Counted from the stretch's first letter, positions 1 to 13,685 are shown. The stretch: 64,000 nucleotides of DNA from Crotophaga sulcirostris (GCA_013397455.1 VYZB01000238.1:295319-359318), one strand, 5' to 3'. The notes: a model not told the origin generated them from the letters alone. Program-made: numbers and translations.

Positions 1-3000
1 TTTACAGACCAACTGAAAATAAATGTTCAGCAGAAAATGAGTTGATTCTTTTTCATTTTGCTGTTTTGCCAATTTCTGCTAAGAATGCTGTCGTGATTTT
101 ACCAGTGTTTGTCAAAAAAGAAATGATTACATCCTAAGTACTGTCTGGAAGGATATAAAATTCAGCAGTCTTGTGAGTGAAGTAAATGAAAGTATCTTAT
201 GCTTGCATGTGTTGCTGGCAGGAATGGCTTGCGAAACATCCAGGCAAAGGTTTTATTTTCAGTCAGCTTGTCTAATAAATTTCACAAACTTACTTGCTAC
301 CCCGATTATTATTTAGTCTTTATTTGTGGTGATTATTTTTTCTTGTTTAACATACTCCTTTCTATTAAATAGCATATATTCACTTTGAAATTATGATTGT
401 GTCATAATACAGATAGGGAGGTTGTAATCCTTATGGGACAGAGGAACTAATTCCTAGGTGGTGCAATAAAATGTAAAGAAAAAAGATTGATGTACTTCCA
501 TACCTACAGACTACAAAAATGATTGTAGCAGTTTCTAAGCAAAGATGTACAGGAGAAAGCAATTTTCTAGTCCAGGTTGTAAAGTGGTCTGTCTTTTTCT
601 AGTATCTTGACTGCTTAATGTGAAGTGTTGTTGTGTCCATTCAGTATGAAATCTTGTATAATCCAGCTGACATCTGAGGCAGATGATAAACTCCTGGTTA
701 TAGTATAACATCAGTAAGTGCTAACATTTCTTGGTGCTTTATTTTGATGTATTGTGTTAGGTCTTCTTTTCACGATACTAGATTTTTAATTATACTCCTA
801 TGGTAAATAACTTGCTTAGATGTAAACTGGTGCTTATCTTCAGGTTATGAACTCAAGCAGAAAGGATCAGAGTAAAGGAAATTATTAGTTCAAAAAGAGT
901 GCGATCGTGATACTTGATCTTATATTCTGTCTGTGGAAGACAGATGAAATAGTGATTATAAAAATGGCAAGTAATGTAAGCAGAATACAACCAAAGGAGA
1001 ATTTTACATGCCAGACTCTTCTTGGCTGAGGTTGAGAGGACATGACTTGTGTTTTTATTGAACGTGACTGCCCTGTATTTGAATCTTAGTGCAACAGCAG
1101 CAGTTAGAGCATGCCTAAGTGCAAGCCTAAAGAAGTAAGGGAGACACCTGAAAAAATTTATGACATGTTCTTAGCAAATGCTTCAGAAAACAGGGCATTT
1201 ATTACAACTTATAATCGGATTCTGTGTTTTGACTCAGACAAGCCATTTTCTGGTACCAGCCTCCACTGCACATCTGCACCTTCGTCTTGGCACAATGGGT
1301 AGTTAGAGCTCTAAGCAGCAAGCTACCCGATGGTGCCGGCATTTGTCTTGCTAAGGAATGTAAGCGCCTGCTCTGCTACTTTATAATTTATGTCACTTGA
1401 ATAGAAAAGGAAGACTTAGCAAGTTTTAGGGAAAAAAGCAAAACAAACCCTTTGGTAATCTGAGAGAATAATGTGTGCTTAGCAGCTGGCAATGCCATTT
1501 TTGATTTGTATGTAATTATTATTCCATTTTAGGTGGTACTTATGTTCCTTGCTCCTGATGAGGAGATTCATTTGTGCACATCATTATTATCTCTTTTGAC
1601 ATGTGCGTTAGTGACATTAATCTGTGTTTTATTTTCTGCAGCGGTAATAACGGGGTTGTCTTTCCCTAGCTTTATTATGTTGTCGTGCTTTCTGAAGTTG
1701 TCCTCATAAAACAAAGGAAAAGTATAGCGTAGGGATCCAGTGGGGTCCAAGTAACGTTTAGTGTGGGGTGAGGCAGCTCTTCTCATCTTTCCTGCTTCCT
1801 CCTTGCCAAATTGTAATGTGCTTTCCTTAGTTATAGGGAAGCAGGCAAACGTTCCCTTTTCAAGTAGTGCAACTGAAAAATAGTTTATGAAATCTCTCCA
1901 GATAGAGTGCAGTTATAGAAGCTTTATACTTTTGACAGGAACATTTCAATCCTTTTTGCAGTTTACTCTTGAAATGCAAAACATTGTTGGGGGCAGTTAA
2001 AGATTTATTCTCTTTTAGTTGGACTAAAATAGTCTCATTACTTTCAGAATATGAACTGATAAAAATGACTCACTCATCTGAAATCATCCAAATGGTGTTT
2101 TTCGGGAGTCTTGTGACACTCTTTGCCTTATTACAAGATGCTAATTGGTCTTGTCAGGCTGCTGAGGAAACTTCAGGTCCACTGCGCATGTGACATATCC
2201 TGGCTAGCACAGTGGAGGACTCGTACTGTTTGCTTCTGTTGTCATCTTAGTTTCCTGTTTTTTGCTACACGTTATATACTTTGTGTATTGAGATCTTTTT
2301 ATCTTTTCTCTAGTCACAGGCTATTTGGGGAATTTCTATGAATAAATAATATTCAAGCTTACGCATCTGGTTGTAATCTTAATATAAGAAAACTCACAAG
2401 TTTAAACGTAGATGGGGGATGGACGTTTCACCTGCAGAATTTCTACTTCTCTGCTCATGTTCTTTATCCTCCTCCTGTTTTCATTAAATACTGTGTTTGA
2501 TATTGCGATGTATGCACAGTAGCCATAGAAGATAAATGTATCTGAGTAATTAAAATTCATTCGTCTTTATTTCTAGGCTGCTTGTTATCCTTCCTTTTCC
2601 CTTTTTGCCTCCATCATAGCACTTGGAATTTATTCCCTACCATATAAAGTCTTCATCTTTATATATGACTGATTGAGTTTGAGTCATGGATGCTTATTTT
2701 GCAAGCAAATTGTGATTTTTTTTCTCTTTCTTTGCCATGCTACTGGAAACATTATCCATTGCTTACTGGCATTTTAAAAACAAGGGCTTGACTGTTGTAA
2801 CTCTGAACTACCATTGAGAGCTGATGATTTTCCTTTTGTGTTGGTACGTAGAAAGCTGTGGGTAGGGGCGAAATGACAGTAGATATAGCTGATACATGGT
2901 CTCAGATCATGTTTTTCTCTCCTTTATGAAAGAAAGCCATGGAATATGATATACCATATGTTCTCCACTTCACTGAAGAAACTGAGGTCAAACTTCCTCT

Positions 3001-6000
3001 AAAATTGAAACGATGTGTAAGTTTTCCCAGAGTTAAGTACACTTCTGAAATTATAGTCCAGTATGCTTTTTCTTGTTTTGAGACACTTCTTTTTGTTATT
3101 CTCTAGTAAGGTTCCCAAAATCCTCCAGGCATGGCTGTGCTGAAAATTAAAACATAATCTCATTGTTCGTTATTTTTTTTGCAGTATTTAGTGAAAATGT
3201 GAGAAACCAGTTGTTTCTTCTCTTTTTTTCAGACTGAACAAAAGCCTTTTATTTTGCAGGCATTTAATCTGCAAACAAATAAGTCTAATTACTTGTTCAT
3301 CCGTGTGTTAAACTATGCAGCACTCTTTAATGTGTCTGCAGTCTTGAATTTACATGACTGTTTTAGAATTGTGATAAACACTTTGTGCAGTGACTGCTTT
3401 AGGAGTAGAGGCACTGGGCTATATCCATTATGGCAAAACCCTGTTGAGTTCAGGGCTGTCACGCTGGTATCCCTTTATGTTATTACATAACCTCAGTTAC
3501 CAGTGTCTTTGCTTGACAACATTTATTATAGTCATTACTACCTTTATTTACCTTTTAACATTAGTGGATTTTTACTAGAACAACAACTGGATTTCTTGGA
3601 GGCATAAGCAGTTCGTGTTTAGTGGAATAACAGCAGTTTCTGAAAAAACCTACTTGATAGCTTTGTAGTGTGTGAGACAATATACCATTGCTATTGTATA
3701 GAATAGATCTATCAAAACCTTCCCTTGAAAAAAACCCTTGACAGTCAGCTGCAATCAAAAGCAGTAAGGCTCTGTGTTGTATGGAGAATTGCGTATTATG
3801 ACCTAACAGGTAGAAAATCACTTGACAGCATCTAGATGGAAGTATGGGTTTTGGTATTGTGTATCTAGAAAGCTATTTTAAGCAATCGCCTTAAAGGTCG
3901 TTCCACATGTTTGTTTTTTTTTTTTAACACAACGTGCTTGAATAGCTAACAGAATCATTCATCTGTCTGGTTTTGGTGTTTTGGTAGGAAAAACACTGTT
4001 GTTGCCGAAGATCACAGCAGATCATAATTACTTGGCATCATTCTCAAGGTGTAGAAGCATTCAGGTACTGAAAACATTGTCAGAAGTAAAAGATTATACT
4101 GAAGATTTTTCCTCCTGAAAAGTAAAATGTATCAGTACACTGACATGTGAATGCAAGTAAAGTAATGTATAAGATAACGTAAGTGAGTACCTGGGGGAAA
4201 GGCCCCATGCAGTTGGTCCATTGATTGCAGTAGAGTAGCTGGACATGTGTTGCATACAGCTTGGTTGATGTTCACCCATGTGGGATGACAGCACGGTGTA
4301 GTGGTCCTGAGTGTACCCAGCCTTAGGCTGTATGTTGATATGCACATATGTGTGTGAGACAGCCTGTGCATAAATATAGAAGGGCATTGTTGTCTTTACT
4401 GTTTCTAGTATGTGTTAGAGGAGAATGCAGAGATAAGTCCTGTGTATGTATTAGAAGACAGTTCCTGCCCTAAACAGATTCTTAATATAGCCTGTGGCAC
4501 AAATGAGTAAAAAACAAAAGGAAGATGACAAAGAACCACTGTTCTGTTGGAGATATATGGTCTAAAGTTTTCAGTTGTACTTCCAGTATGATTCATGGAT
4601 GACTGGTTTTGTGGTCAGAGTGAATTTCTAACCATCACTACATGCTTCCATGAGGACAGATTGCAGATCTTGTTATAGAACTGCTGCTGAAGGCTGCTCG
4701 TGAACTTATCTATCATCACTTAAAATTGTACTAACTATTGATTTTTATAAAATCTTCCATTTTTATAAGAAAACTGTTGAGCAAATTCTGGTAGTGCCTC
4801 TCAGACAGCCTGAAATTTCCACAACTAAGAGATTTGATGGGATACAGAATTCTGATACAATTTATGAACTAACTCTTCATAATGGTAATAAGAAATATGT
4901 CTTATTTGGGTAAATGTTTTCTCCTAAGCTGTGTTTCTCATTGCTGTGAAATGCAGTGATCAGCCCCCACCAGCCTATGCCAAACATCATGAAAATCCAT
5001 GTTAACTGAAGATTTCTCTGTATCTTTGCAATTCAGGCTGCTTGGGCTTTGACGACTAGATTTAGTACTCAAATTTTAGTCACCCTAAACTTACAACTTG
5101 GACAGTATTTCTTTCACCCAAATCTCTACTGTCATTGTATGTCTTTTGAAGAAATAAGTTTGAAAAATAACAATATTTTAATTATGAACAGATAATAAAA
5201 GCGTAACCTTTCCTTGGCACAGTATTCCCCTGTGCCCTATTTCTTCCATTGTTTAAAATGAATGGGCTCCCTCTCCCCCTCTGTCCTTGCTGACTAAGCC
5301 GTTGGCCTCGCTGCATCCCTTATGGATTGCTTCTGCTGAAGGGCACACTTCCCTCAGCTGTCTCGTGGAGAAGAATAAAGGGATTGTTGTCGATAAGATG
5401 AACTTTTATGTGGCCAGTGATTTCTTTATATGCACACACCTTCAGAGGTGTAACCCATAGATGGCCAAGATTGGCATGTGGACTGAATCTGGTCCATGAG
5501 GCAGTATCAGGATGTGGTAATACAGAGAGGCCAAGCCAAACGCATTGATTGGTTAATGGGAGCTGTGGCATGGTCGATGATCCAGCAAGTAGGCTCCTGT
5601 TTGAGGATACAAGTTGAGTAGGAAGGGAGGAGTGGGCAAGACTGGGGCTGACAGGGAAGCTCCTCTGAGAGGGAGTGACCTGGACTGTGATCATGGAGCT
5701 CAATGTGGCCTCGATTGGGTTTGTTGTCCTATGTAGGAAAGCCGAAGAACTTTGAAGATGTATATTGCAGCAGTTTCTCAGCAGACTCTGCTGAAGTGAG
5801 GAGATACCGACTAGGATGAGGGGGGTTGCCTCTTTGGCAGAGGTTTGCAATACACTTTGATAGCTGTATCACTTGAGAATAAGTGCTTGTTATTCTTGTG
5901 TTAGAGATCTACCTTTTTTTGGGGTAGATGGGGAAGGGTTTTTATAGAGTGTGAACCTGCCTCAAGCACCTCGCTTTGACCCATCGCTGATTCAGAACTA

Positions 6001-6095
6001 AAAAACTCCAGTGTCTCCTTGCAGCTAAGCGTTTCTGCACTGTATTTCTTACCAGTGGTTTGTACTGTGCAGAACTTTCTGCTTTTAATTAGTAA
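1..6095. other. Non-coding stretch, no gene recognised
   Basis: A+T-rich sequence with frequent stops in all frames. Open frames are mostly under 100 codons; the exception is a 176-codon minus-strand frame at 5320-5850, which I do not recognise and discuss as a finding. I see no CR1 3' end, LTR or tRNA gene here. If the GRIP1 call further right is correct, this is either intergenic DNA upstream of that gene or an early intron. Confidence 0.6.
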
Positions 6096-6101
6096 GGCAC
6101 C
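6096..6101. repeat. Target-site duplication, left copy
   Basis: The hexamer ggcacc lies directly before the LTR terminus tgtag and is repeated exactly after the other terminus at 6466-6471. A 6-bp duplication is what alpha- and betaretrovirus-like (class II) integrases usually leave. Confidence 0.85.
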
Positions 6102-6465
6102 TGTAGTAAGAGGTGTCCCGGAGTCAAAGATTGATCCTCATAGAGGCATGGTCAATGCTCCTTTATTCTATTTCCAGGCTACATTATCTAGTGTTTTTCC
6201 AAGAGTACACGCGTCCACACAACCTGCAAGCCACAGGTGATTCCATTCTCCATCCCCTCACGATCTGTCCACGCGAACAATTAACATCATTCATCCATAG
6301 TTCATCCCGTCGCTTTTCCCCACCGCTTCATCAGTCTCCTGCCTCTGTCTCTACTGCCACCTTATGACTTTACTTTCTCTTCTCAAACCTCCACCGCATG
6401 CCTGAAATTCCTCCAAGCCTGGCTGGTTCAAGGGCAAACATCCTTCTCACAGAAACCCTTCTACA
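6102..6465 (-). mobile_element. Solo LTR of an endogenous retrovirus
   Basis: This 364-bp block begins tgtag and ends ctaca, a perfect short inverted terminal repeat of the TG...CA type, and is bounded by identical 6-bp duplications. Read on the minus strand it has the order of an LTR: a long U3, an AATAAA polyadenylation signal (complement of 6162-6167), then about 60 bases of R/U5 ending in ttactaca. A possible TATA-like box (agataat on the minus strand, complement of about 6187-6193) is weak. It is richer in G+C and CpG than its surroundings, which suggests moderate age. No primer-binding site or gag/pol/env sequence lies next to it, so it is a solo LTR left by recombination between two LTRs. 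The duplication size suggests class II (ERVK-like); the family cannot be named from sequence alone. Small ORFs within it are chance. Confidence 0.85.
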
Positions 6466-6471
6466 GGCACC
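6466..6471. repeat. Target-site duplication, right copy
   Basis: Exact copy of the hexamer at 6096-6101, directly after the ctaca end of the LTR. The perfect match sets both edges of the insertion. Confidence 0.85.
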
Positions 6472-9400
6472 TTGATATCTTAGTGTGGCTGCAGACAAAA
6501 AACCACCTAGATATTGGTGCCCTGACATAATTTCTACACCTTTCCTTATGGTGATGTAACAATTTTGATTTTCATAGAAGATACAAGGATGTAGTGTGGA
6601 TGTCGCTTTTAATGCGGTCTTCAGAACTTTGGTATTTTTTTGTAATGCACCAGTATCCTTGTACACCACTGACTTCTAGAACATAATTCACTAGTGGCTG
6701 GACTTTTATAAAGATGATACAGGGAGTTGAAAGATGGCATTGTTGGAGAAAGAAAAGCATGGAAAGCCTCTAACTACTTTGCTTTACACTAGCAGAGCTC
6801 CATGGTGGCTCTTCTAAGCCAGAAGAATGGTTAGCCAAAGCTACACATGGCTTAAACACAGAACTTGTTTTCCTGAAGCAGTTGTCAAAAGCCCACAATG
6901 ATAAAGCATTTTAAATTTTGTTGTTTTTCAGCAGAGTAGAAAGTTGTTTTAATCGAAGTGACTGAAAATCATTTTAGACTTAGCAACATGTTGAGACAAA
7001 TGATAAAGTATTTAAAAGGCTTATTTTACTGAAGAATAACTGCCCATAACAATTAAGGTATTAAAAAATGCTTTCAGAGAGGCACAACAGAAGTTTAGCT
7101 TACAAAATTGATAATGAGTTGGGAATTTTGGTTACAAACAGTTTTGCACTGGCGGTTTAACTGAAACTTAAAAATAAAATTAGGATCAGATAGTATTGAA
7201 GACGTTGGCAGGTTTTTTCTGTTTTGTTTTTTACTGTTCCTTTCCTGGCTTGGCATTTCAAATACGAGTTATATTTTGCTGTCCCTGTTTGTTCTTGCTT
7301 TCCATACTCACTGTGACATAAAGATCATAGTTAATTTGATTTTTAAGTTTGAATGTCTCATAAGTCTTAATATAGCATTCATGTTATTTATTTCTCCAAG
7401 GAAAAAAGGAAAATAACATGATTCATTGGTCATGTATACTCCAAATTCAGGCTTGAAATAAATGCGTTTGTTTCTATTATCATAATGAGTGTCGTACTCA
7501 TTGTTCGGTCCTATGCTTGACCTCTCGTTTTTTCTATTACTTGGTATTTTACTATACTAAAATATATTTGTAAATATTTTTACTGTTGTATTAAATAATT
7601 ATTAGTATACATATACTTTTATATTTGAATGAATTCCCTGCTTTTGGGTCACCTCACAGCCAATGGCTAAACTGTTCTGGTTCATAACTGATGCTGTTTG
7701 GAAAAGCTGTCATGGTACATCCTTGCGTCCTGATAATAGATTGCATCTGAGTCTGCCTAGAGAAGAAAATTATGTGGAAATGTCCTCATTTTATAAAATA
7801 ACTTAAGAAAATAAATATAAATGCTAGCACATTTTATCTTATATGTTTTTTCAGTTTTCACTGTGCTGTCTATGTTTTCTCACCGCTTCATAGTTTTCCT
7901 TGGTCGTACACTCAACAAAAGCTTTTCCAGATCCTTGTTTAGCATTGTTCATACTCACTAATTAAAAGGTTCTGTTGCATTGCTTTTATTCATAGCAAGT
8001 AATCTTAATAACCAGGCCAAAAATTGGCAAACATTTTTATGACTGCTTTATCTCTGTAGCTGGAGAATCCTTTCCCCATGTCGATTCACACCAAGTTAAA
8101 TTACGGGTTACCCCTCTTACGTCCTTCCTTTTTGGAGGATTTGTTTGGTTTGAACAGCTATTACTTCAGTATTAATAACAAATGTAAACTATGTGTTTGT
8201 ATACAGTTTCTATATGCAAGATTATTAATAGTACAGTTGTACATTTTCAGCAGCTGGTGTGATAATACTCCAAAATTTCATTTGTCGTGTTTTTTTCCCC
8301 CCCTTTTCCTGCTCCATTGCCTCATCTGTAGTCTTATGTACTTTGCTGTTTGGTTTTATTTTTTCCAATTTATGTGTCTGATTTTTAAAAAACTTTTTTA
8401 ATTCAAGTTTGTGGTTTCGAGAATTACAGTGTCTATGAATAGTTCCAAAGTGTTCCCTGTTACACTTACTGAACTCCTACGCATTGTGACTTTACTTAGG
8501 TTTATGATAATACATATTCACAGTTTTGAAATTTTGATCCCTTTTCACAGAGTTGTCAAAAAAAAATCCTTCTTGTTTACTCTTCACATAACATGATTCT
8601 TTTCCCCCTTGCCTCTTGCAGTTCCTTGTAATGTACTTGCTTTATTCAAAACGCATCTTGTTTTCCAGATACTCAGGTCACCTTGACGAAATTATTAAAT
8701 TGAATTTTTTTAATATCCTGTCAGTCAGCTCAAAAGATATTAGCACTTTACTGTTTTTTATTGCACTATCAGATTAGAAAAACAGGCTGGGCATATTATG
8801 GTAATTTTCAACACTTTAAAAAATAAGGGTTTTTGTAGCAGGCATTGCTGGAGGTCTTCTGTATCTCTGTGTTGTATTTTACCATGGAATTAAATAAATT
8901 CTTTTTCCAAGCTGTATAATTTGGTTTATTTTCAATATAACTGCAAATGTCTAGATTCTCTTTCAGTTTTTTAGAGTGCTTGGTCTCTGTAAATGAAGCT
9001 TTAATTGAGTTCTCTTTTTGCAAAAGTGAGCTACTTTGATTTTTTATCTTAACTTTGAGAAGCCAAAGAGAGACAAGAATCATACGAAACAGATCTTTTA
9101 AGGAAATGGATATTTGTTAAGTTAGTTATGCTCAATTACAAAACTATGAAAAACTTGAGTGCCTTTAAAAAGAATTGCTGTCTGATACATAATTATTAAA
9201 TTCTTTAGAAAATATGAGAAGACAATAATGCGTACACTCTTACAGGAATGTCAAAAGCTGGGAAAGTTTGCAGACAGAAATGTATCCTATCCAGAGCTTT
9301 AGAACAGTTTTTCAATTGCATTTATTATTTAACTTGCCAAATGCTTAAATTATTTATCTACGTCTTGTTAGAAAAAAAATAGAAAGATGATATAAAACCT

Positions 9401-9948
9401 TGTCTTTCTCTTCTGTAAGGCAGTATCAATGATGTGATGTTGGTGAGCTTCCTGGCGTGTCTGGGCCATGGAAGCACTCAGACCAGAGTTGTTTGATTGT
9501 TTACTCATCCTTTTCTGCCCCTCAATGTATCCATTTGCTGCCTCCTATCTTGCCTGGCATTGTAGGTTCTTTATGACTTACACACGCACTCTGTGCTATA
9601 CTTAATGCGTTCTCAGCATAATAGTTTTTAAAACATAGTTTGGCTTCTTAGCTATTACGGTTCACAGTCGTCAAACCATTTTAAATGGTGGTAGGAGTAC
9701 CATCAGGTGTACTCAACTTTTAGGTGTGGCTTCCCAGAACTGACCATCGTATGAATCCCAGCACTCTTTTCTGAGAAGTCTTGGCAATGCTTGGGGTATC
9801 CTGGATTGTATGAATGGGGCTGGGTGTCTGCCACCAAAACTTGTCTTCACTATTTGGTAAGGACATCATAGGGTTGTGGGCAAAGAGCCCACCAGAAATG
9901 CAGCTGTTGGGAGTGGACTGTGAGATTTTCCTTTCTTGGAAGCTCTCT
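6472..9948. other. Non-coding stretch, no gene recognised
   Basis: Strongly A+T-rich, especially 6900-9400. No ORF above 107 codons, no recognisable repeat end and no convincing exon. The 107-codon frame at 8078-8401 is rich in Phe, Leu and Cys, as expected of T-rich DNA translated by chance. Confidence 0.6.
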
Positions 9949-10012
9949 CTAGGTGATTTGCGAAGGGTCACACAGCTGTAATGGATGCAGGAATGGAGCT
10001 CAGCTCTGTATT
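9949..10012 (-). repeat. MIR/CORE-SINE-like relic
   Basis: The segment reading aggtgatttgcgaagggtca, then cacagct and a purine-rich tract ending in gagctcagctctg, closely follows the reverse complement of the MIR core (aagtgacttgcccaaggtcacacagct...agagctggg). MIR-type SINEs were active in early amniotes and survive as rare decayed copies in birds. The tRNA-derived head and the far 3' tail are not recognisable, so this is a fragment. The match was made by eye against a consensus recalled from family knowledge, and a related L2/CORE element is possible. Confidence 0.55.
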
Positions 10013-10786
10013 GGCTGGAGAATCTTACTCACTTGCCTTTAATGTATAGAAGTAAGAGAAAATTAAAATGAGCTTAAGGAATTGGAGAGATGAGGATGAA
10101 ACAAATCTAGGCTGGCTGGTATAGGAACAGTCTGTCTTGTGAGAGAGATGAGATGTAGAAAGGAAATAAAAGATGCATAGGTGAGACAAAGATTGGGACA
10201 CGTCATGGAGTCAGAATCAGGACAAAGTGACAGAGCTTAGAGACCGCAAAGGCTGGAGCAGCCAGTGGCATTTGAATTGCACTTCACAAGCTTGCTGTCT
10301 TTTGCATGGATGACAATGCATTAGTAAAATCATCGTAAATGAAGAATAAGCACCCATTTTGTGTGCGCTGTAAGAACCCTTCATTTCAGGTGGCACTCTA
10401 CCATCTCCAAAGTCATCATTTGGAGCTGAATGAAGACAATAAGTATTTGCTATCTCAGAAGTAGAAATATATCCACAATCTACATATTTCAGCAAATGTA
10501 TGACTGAAGAGAATTACTGGGTTTTTTCCAAGGTCTTACAGCAAGATAACATTTTATTTATGATATGTGGCGCTAGTTTTAATCTACATAGTACCGGGAT
10601 GGCTCACAGTGTATGCACCAAACATACAATAAGGTAAATAGACTGTGCACTCTGACTGTCAGTAATGTGATAGATAGCTGTGCTGTTCTGGGCCATTACT
10701 AAGTTTTCTTGTATTTCTTTTTTTTTTTTTTTAACTAGAAGGTTAGTTTCTATAATCAATCCTTAGTGCTCAAAAATTGGACATTA
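10013..10786. other. Non-coding stretch, no gene recognised
   Basis: No ORF above 92 codons and no repeat I can name. A 14-base T run lies at about 10719-10732, shortly before the CR1 fragment. Confidence 0.55.
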
Positions 10787-10982
10787 ATAGAATCACAGAA
10801 TGGTCTGGGTTGGAAGGGACCTTAAAGATCATCCAGTTCCACCCCCCCTGCCATGAGCAGAGACACATCCTACCAGACCAGGCTGCTCAAGGCCCCATCC
10901 AACCTGGCCTTGGACACTTCCGAGGTTGGGGCATCTACAGCTTACCTGGGCAACCTGTGCCAGTGTATCACCATATTCAACT
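10787..10982 (-). mobile_element. CR1 LINE 3' fragment
   Basis: Read on the + strand this is the reverse complement of a CR1 3' end. It starts at the terminal repeat (aatagaatcacagaatgg), then ggttggaagggacc, gatcatccagttccacc, caggctgctcaaggcccc, atccaacctggccttg and a segment matching the ...caggttgcccaggtaagc block. Similarity fades after about 10980. Only the 3' UTR and the last codons of ORF2 are represented, typical of 5'-truncated CR1 insertions. CR1 does not normally leave target duplications and none was seen. The 98-codon ORF over it is a shadow. Confidence 0.93.
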
Positions 10983-13666
10983 GTGGTTATTTAGGGCAGA
11001 CATAGACTTTCAGACGAGCTCCCTAAATGTACTCCAACAGACCTCTAGCTTCATTCTTATACAAATGCAATAAGAGTTAACACTTAAAAATCCCTGGCTC
11101 TAACACTTAGTTTTCCAAATGAGAATTGAAAGTGAAACATCCTCAAAGAAAAGAAATGCCAACTTGCAGGTCCAGCATTTTCATTAGTAATTGTTTAGTA
11201 TTTTATAATGTAGTAGTGTCTAAAGCCATGAATAGGTGGAGACGTCTGAGGCTTAAGGGCTCTGCTGAGGTAAGAAATAGTAGAAGCACTGAAGGCAATT
11301 AGTTATCTAAAGGCTCCAAAAACCTACTCTGTACTTGGCTTCAGGAGTCAAACAAGGTGTGATGCTTCAGTTTTTCTAAAGAAACTTAATATATTCCATC
11401 ATGATATCTCCAATCAGATATTATTGGTAACTCATCCTTTACCTAGATTACCTTTGCAAAATATTGAGAAATACCCTTGTACCTAAGGCGTGCTGGGCAC
11501 AGCAGCAGGGCTACTGCAGCCTGTGTGATGCTTTTCTCCTCCATCACCTCCATGTCTCAAGAGAGATCCAGAGGAACAAATCCTTTTCAATAACTGTAGC
11601 AGAAGATACTTTCTTCTTGCAGTTGATACTACGAGGGGCATTTTCACCTGTGCGTGCTGATTTTAGTTTGGCCGTCATGATGAATGAGGGAGCATAGGAG
11701 AGATTTGAGAACAGGTCTGTGCAGTATGATGGATTGGTTCTGAGGAGAGAAGGAGATGACAAAAGAGAGTGCATTTCAGTCATAAGTGAACGTGATGGAG
11801 AGAAGTAGAAAGAAAAATGAGAAATGGTTGCTGAATTCACACAGGAAAAGATATGGCATGAAAAGAAAGGGAGTGTTCCGGGGGGTGATAGGAGCTGAAA
11901 GTAACAAAAATTTTACATTACAGAAAGAAACGTAAATCAGGTGCTGATGAATGTAACAATAGCATACTACAATTAAATTTAAGGCCTTGAATGGGAAGAA
12001 TACACGTTACTGTTCTAAATTTTAGCACTTTTCATTATCACTACTCTGTTCAGACAAACAAATTATTTGATAGAAACTAAACGCTTTTTTCGGGCTGAGG
12101 CTTGTGTACCAGTTTTCACCATAAACACATTCTTAGATTTGGGTAATAATCTCCTGGAAGTAGATAAAAATGGAAATGCTGATACAGCCTGGAGTGTGGT
12201 AATGAGAATATGCCTCAAAAATAAATGAGAGGTTTTGTTGCACTACGTCTTGGGATCTTACTGTATCATGCTTGTTCATTGAATAATAATTTCCTATTCA
12301 TATTCGTTCTCTTCTTCCCTCCTGTTCCTCTTTGTCTCCACTCTTCCTCCCACCCTGAGAGGACTTAACCAGCACTGCAGACTTCTGTTTCATATAAGCA
12401 TCCTCCAGTGCACTTGGATATAGTGGTAAAAGTGGTACAGTTCCCAGGCTAATTGCTCTTGAGCTGGCACGTAGGTTATCACCTCATAGTTCACTTTGTC
12501 TTCTGTCCAAAGAGCTGAGAACCACACATTGCTGCGCTGTGGCTTTCCAGTGGCTGTTGAAGGTTTGTCACAAATCAGTGTCGTTGTTCTGCACCTGCAG
12601 TACAGTTTTTTTGCTCTTTGCCAGGCATAAATAGCAGGTGGTCCCTTTATAGGAGTAATTTATGTAAGCAAAGCTTTTTCATGTTTAGCTCTGCTCCTGC
12701 CTCATAAATCCAAGTGCAGGCAATAGGCAGCAGCTCCTGTAACCCATCTGCTAGGAGGAGTCCTCAGAAATGCACCTTGGTGAAAGCGCTTTCTGCAGCG
12801 GCTGAAGAGTTAAAGTTGTTGCTTAACTCAAATGAAAAAGACCTTTGTGTATGTTGGGCACTAGAGCTCAGCTGAATCAGGGCATGTATAATCGAATATA
12901 CATTTTTTTCTTTTATTTCAAGTGTATTCTCTCTCATTTGAGAGGAAGCTGCATCTCTTCTCTCTCCTTCAGCAGTCTGAACATTCATGTGTGCCGTACT
13001 CCTGAATGAAAGAACTGAAACAATAGAAAATTTCCTATTCTGACTAGCTTTTATGAAAATCTCTAGCCAGTAATGTTAGACTGACATTTGTTTTCCTGCC
13101 ACTAGAAGGGACTCACAGAATGAGATTTCTGTCACCACAGTGGCGTGATGCTGGCAGCACAGGGGCTGTGTGTGCAAGGTTGCTGGGTCAGTTCTTCAAT
13201 CATTTAAACCAATTTCACACAGCTCTAGCTCCACTCACCACGTTTTTCCTGACTCTCACTCGCATATGCAGAAAGACTATGCAAGTTGTTTTTCACGTGA
13301 CCTTCATGCTGATTCAATAGCAAAGATAACACTGTGCTCAACCTGTAACGTTACCTTTAGAATGTGAATGTTGTTCCTGTCGACATCTCAGTGCTGGGTT
13401 TATGCAGGCAGGGCCTGGATGCAGCCCTCGGGGCCCTTCCAGAAGTGCACAGACATCTGCAGAAGTGCCTGGCCAGGGAAGGGGATGACGTGCTGATCTG
13501 GAGCTTATGGCTGCCCGACCCCTCCCCATTCCCTGTGGGGGAAGATGATGGCATTGCCACCGCTGTCCTTCCCCAGGGAAGAATTGCTTCCGCTCTGGAA
13601 TGGCTGACTCCATCCAGCTCCAGGGAAAATGAGCATCTCTCAGCCTTTCTGCCCACTGGAGGTGCC

Positions 13667-13685
13667 TTTGTGGCATTGCCACAAA
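13667..13685. repeat. 9-bp perfect inverted repeat
   Basis: tttgtggca and tgccacaaa are perfect reverse complements separated by one base. The core tggcattgcc also occurs about 120 bases earlier, near 13549. Function unknown; it may be chance. Confidence 0.7.

Noticed and set aside
6019..6760. ORFs of 62-99 codons on and around the LTR
   Set aside because: None shows retroviral protein motifs; they lie in LTR U3/R/U5 or flanking DNA.
10777..11073. 98-codon ORF
   Set aside because: Translation of antisense CR1 DNA.
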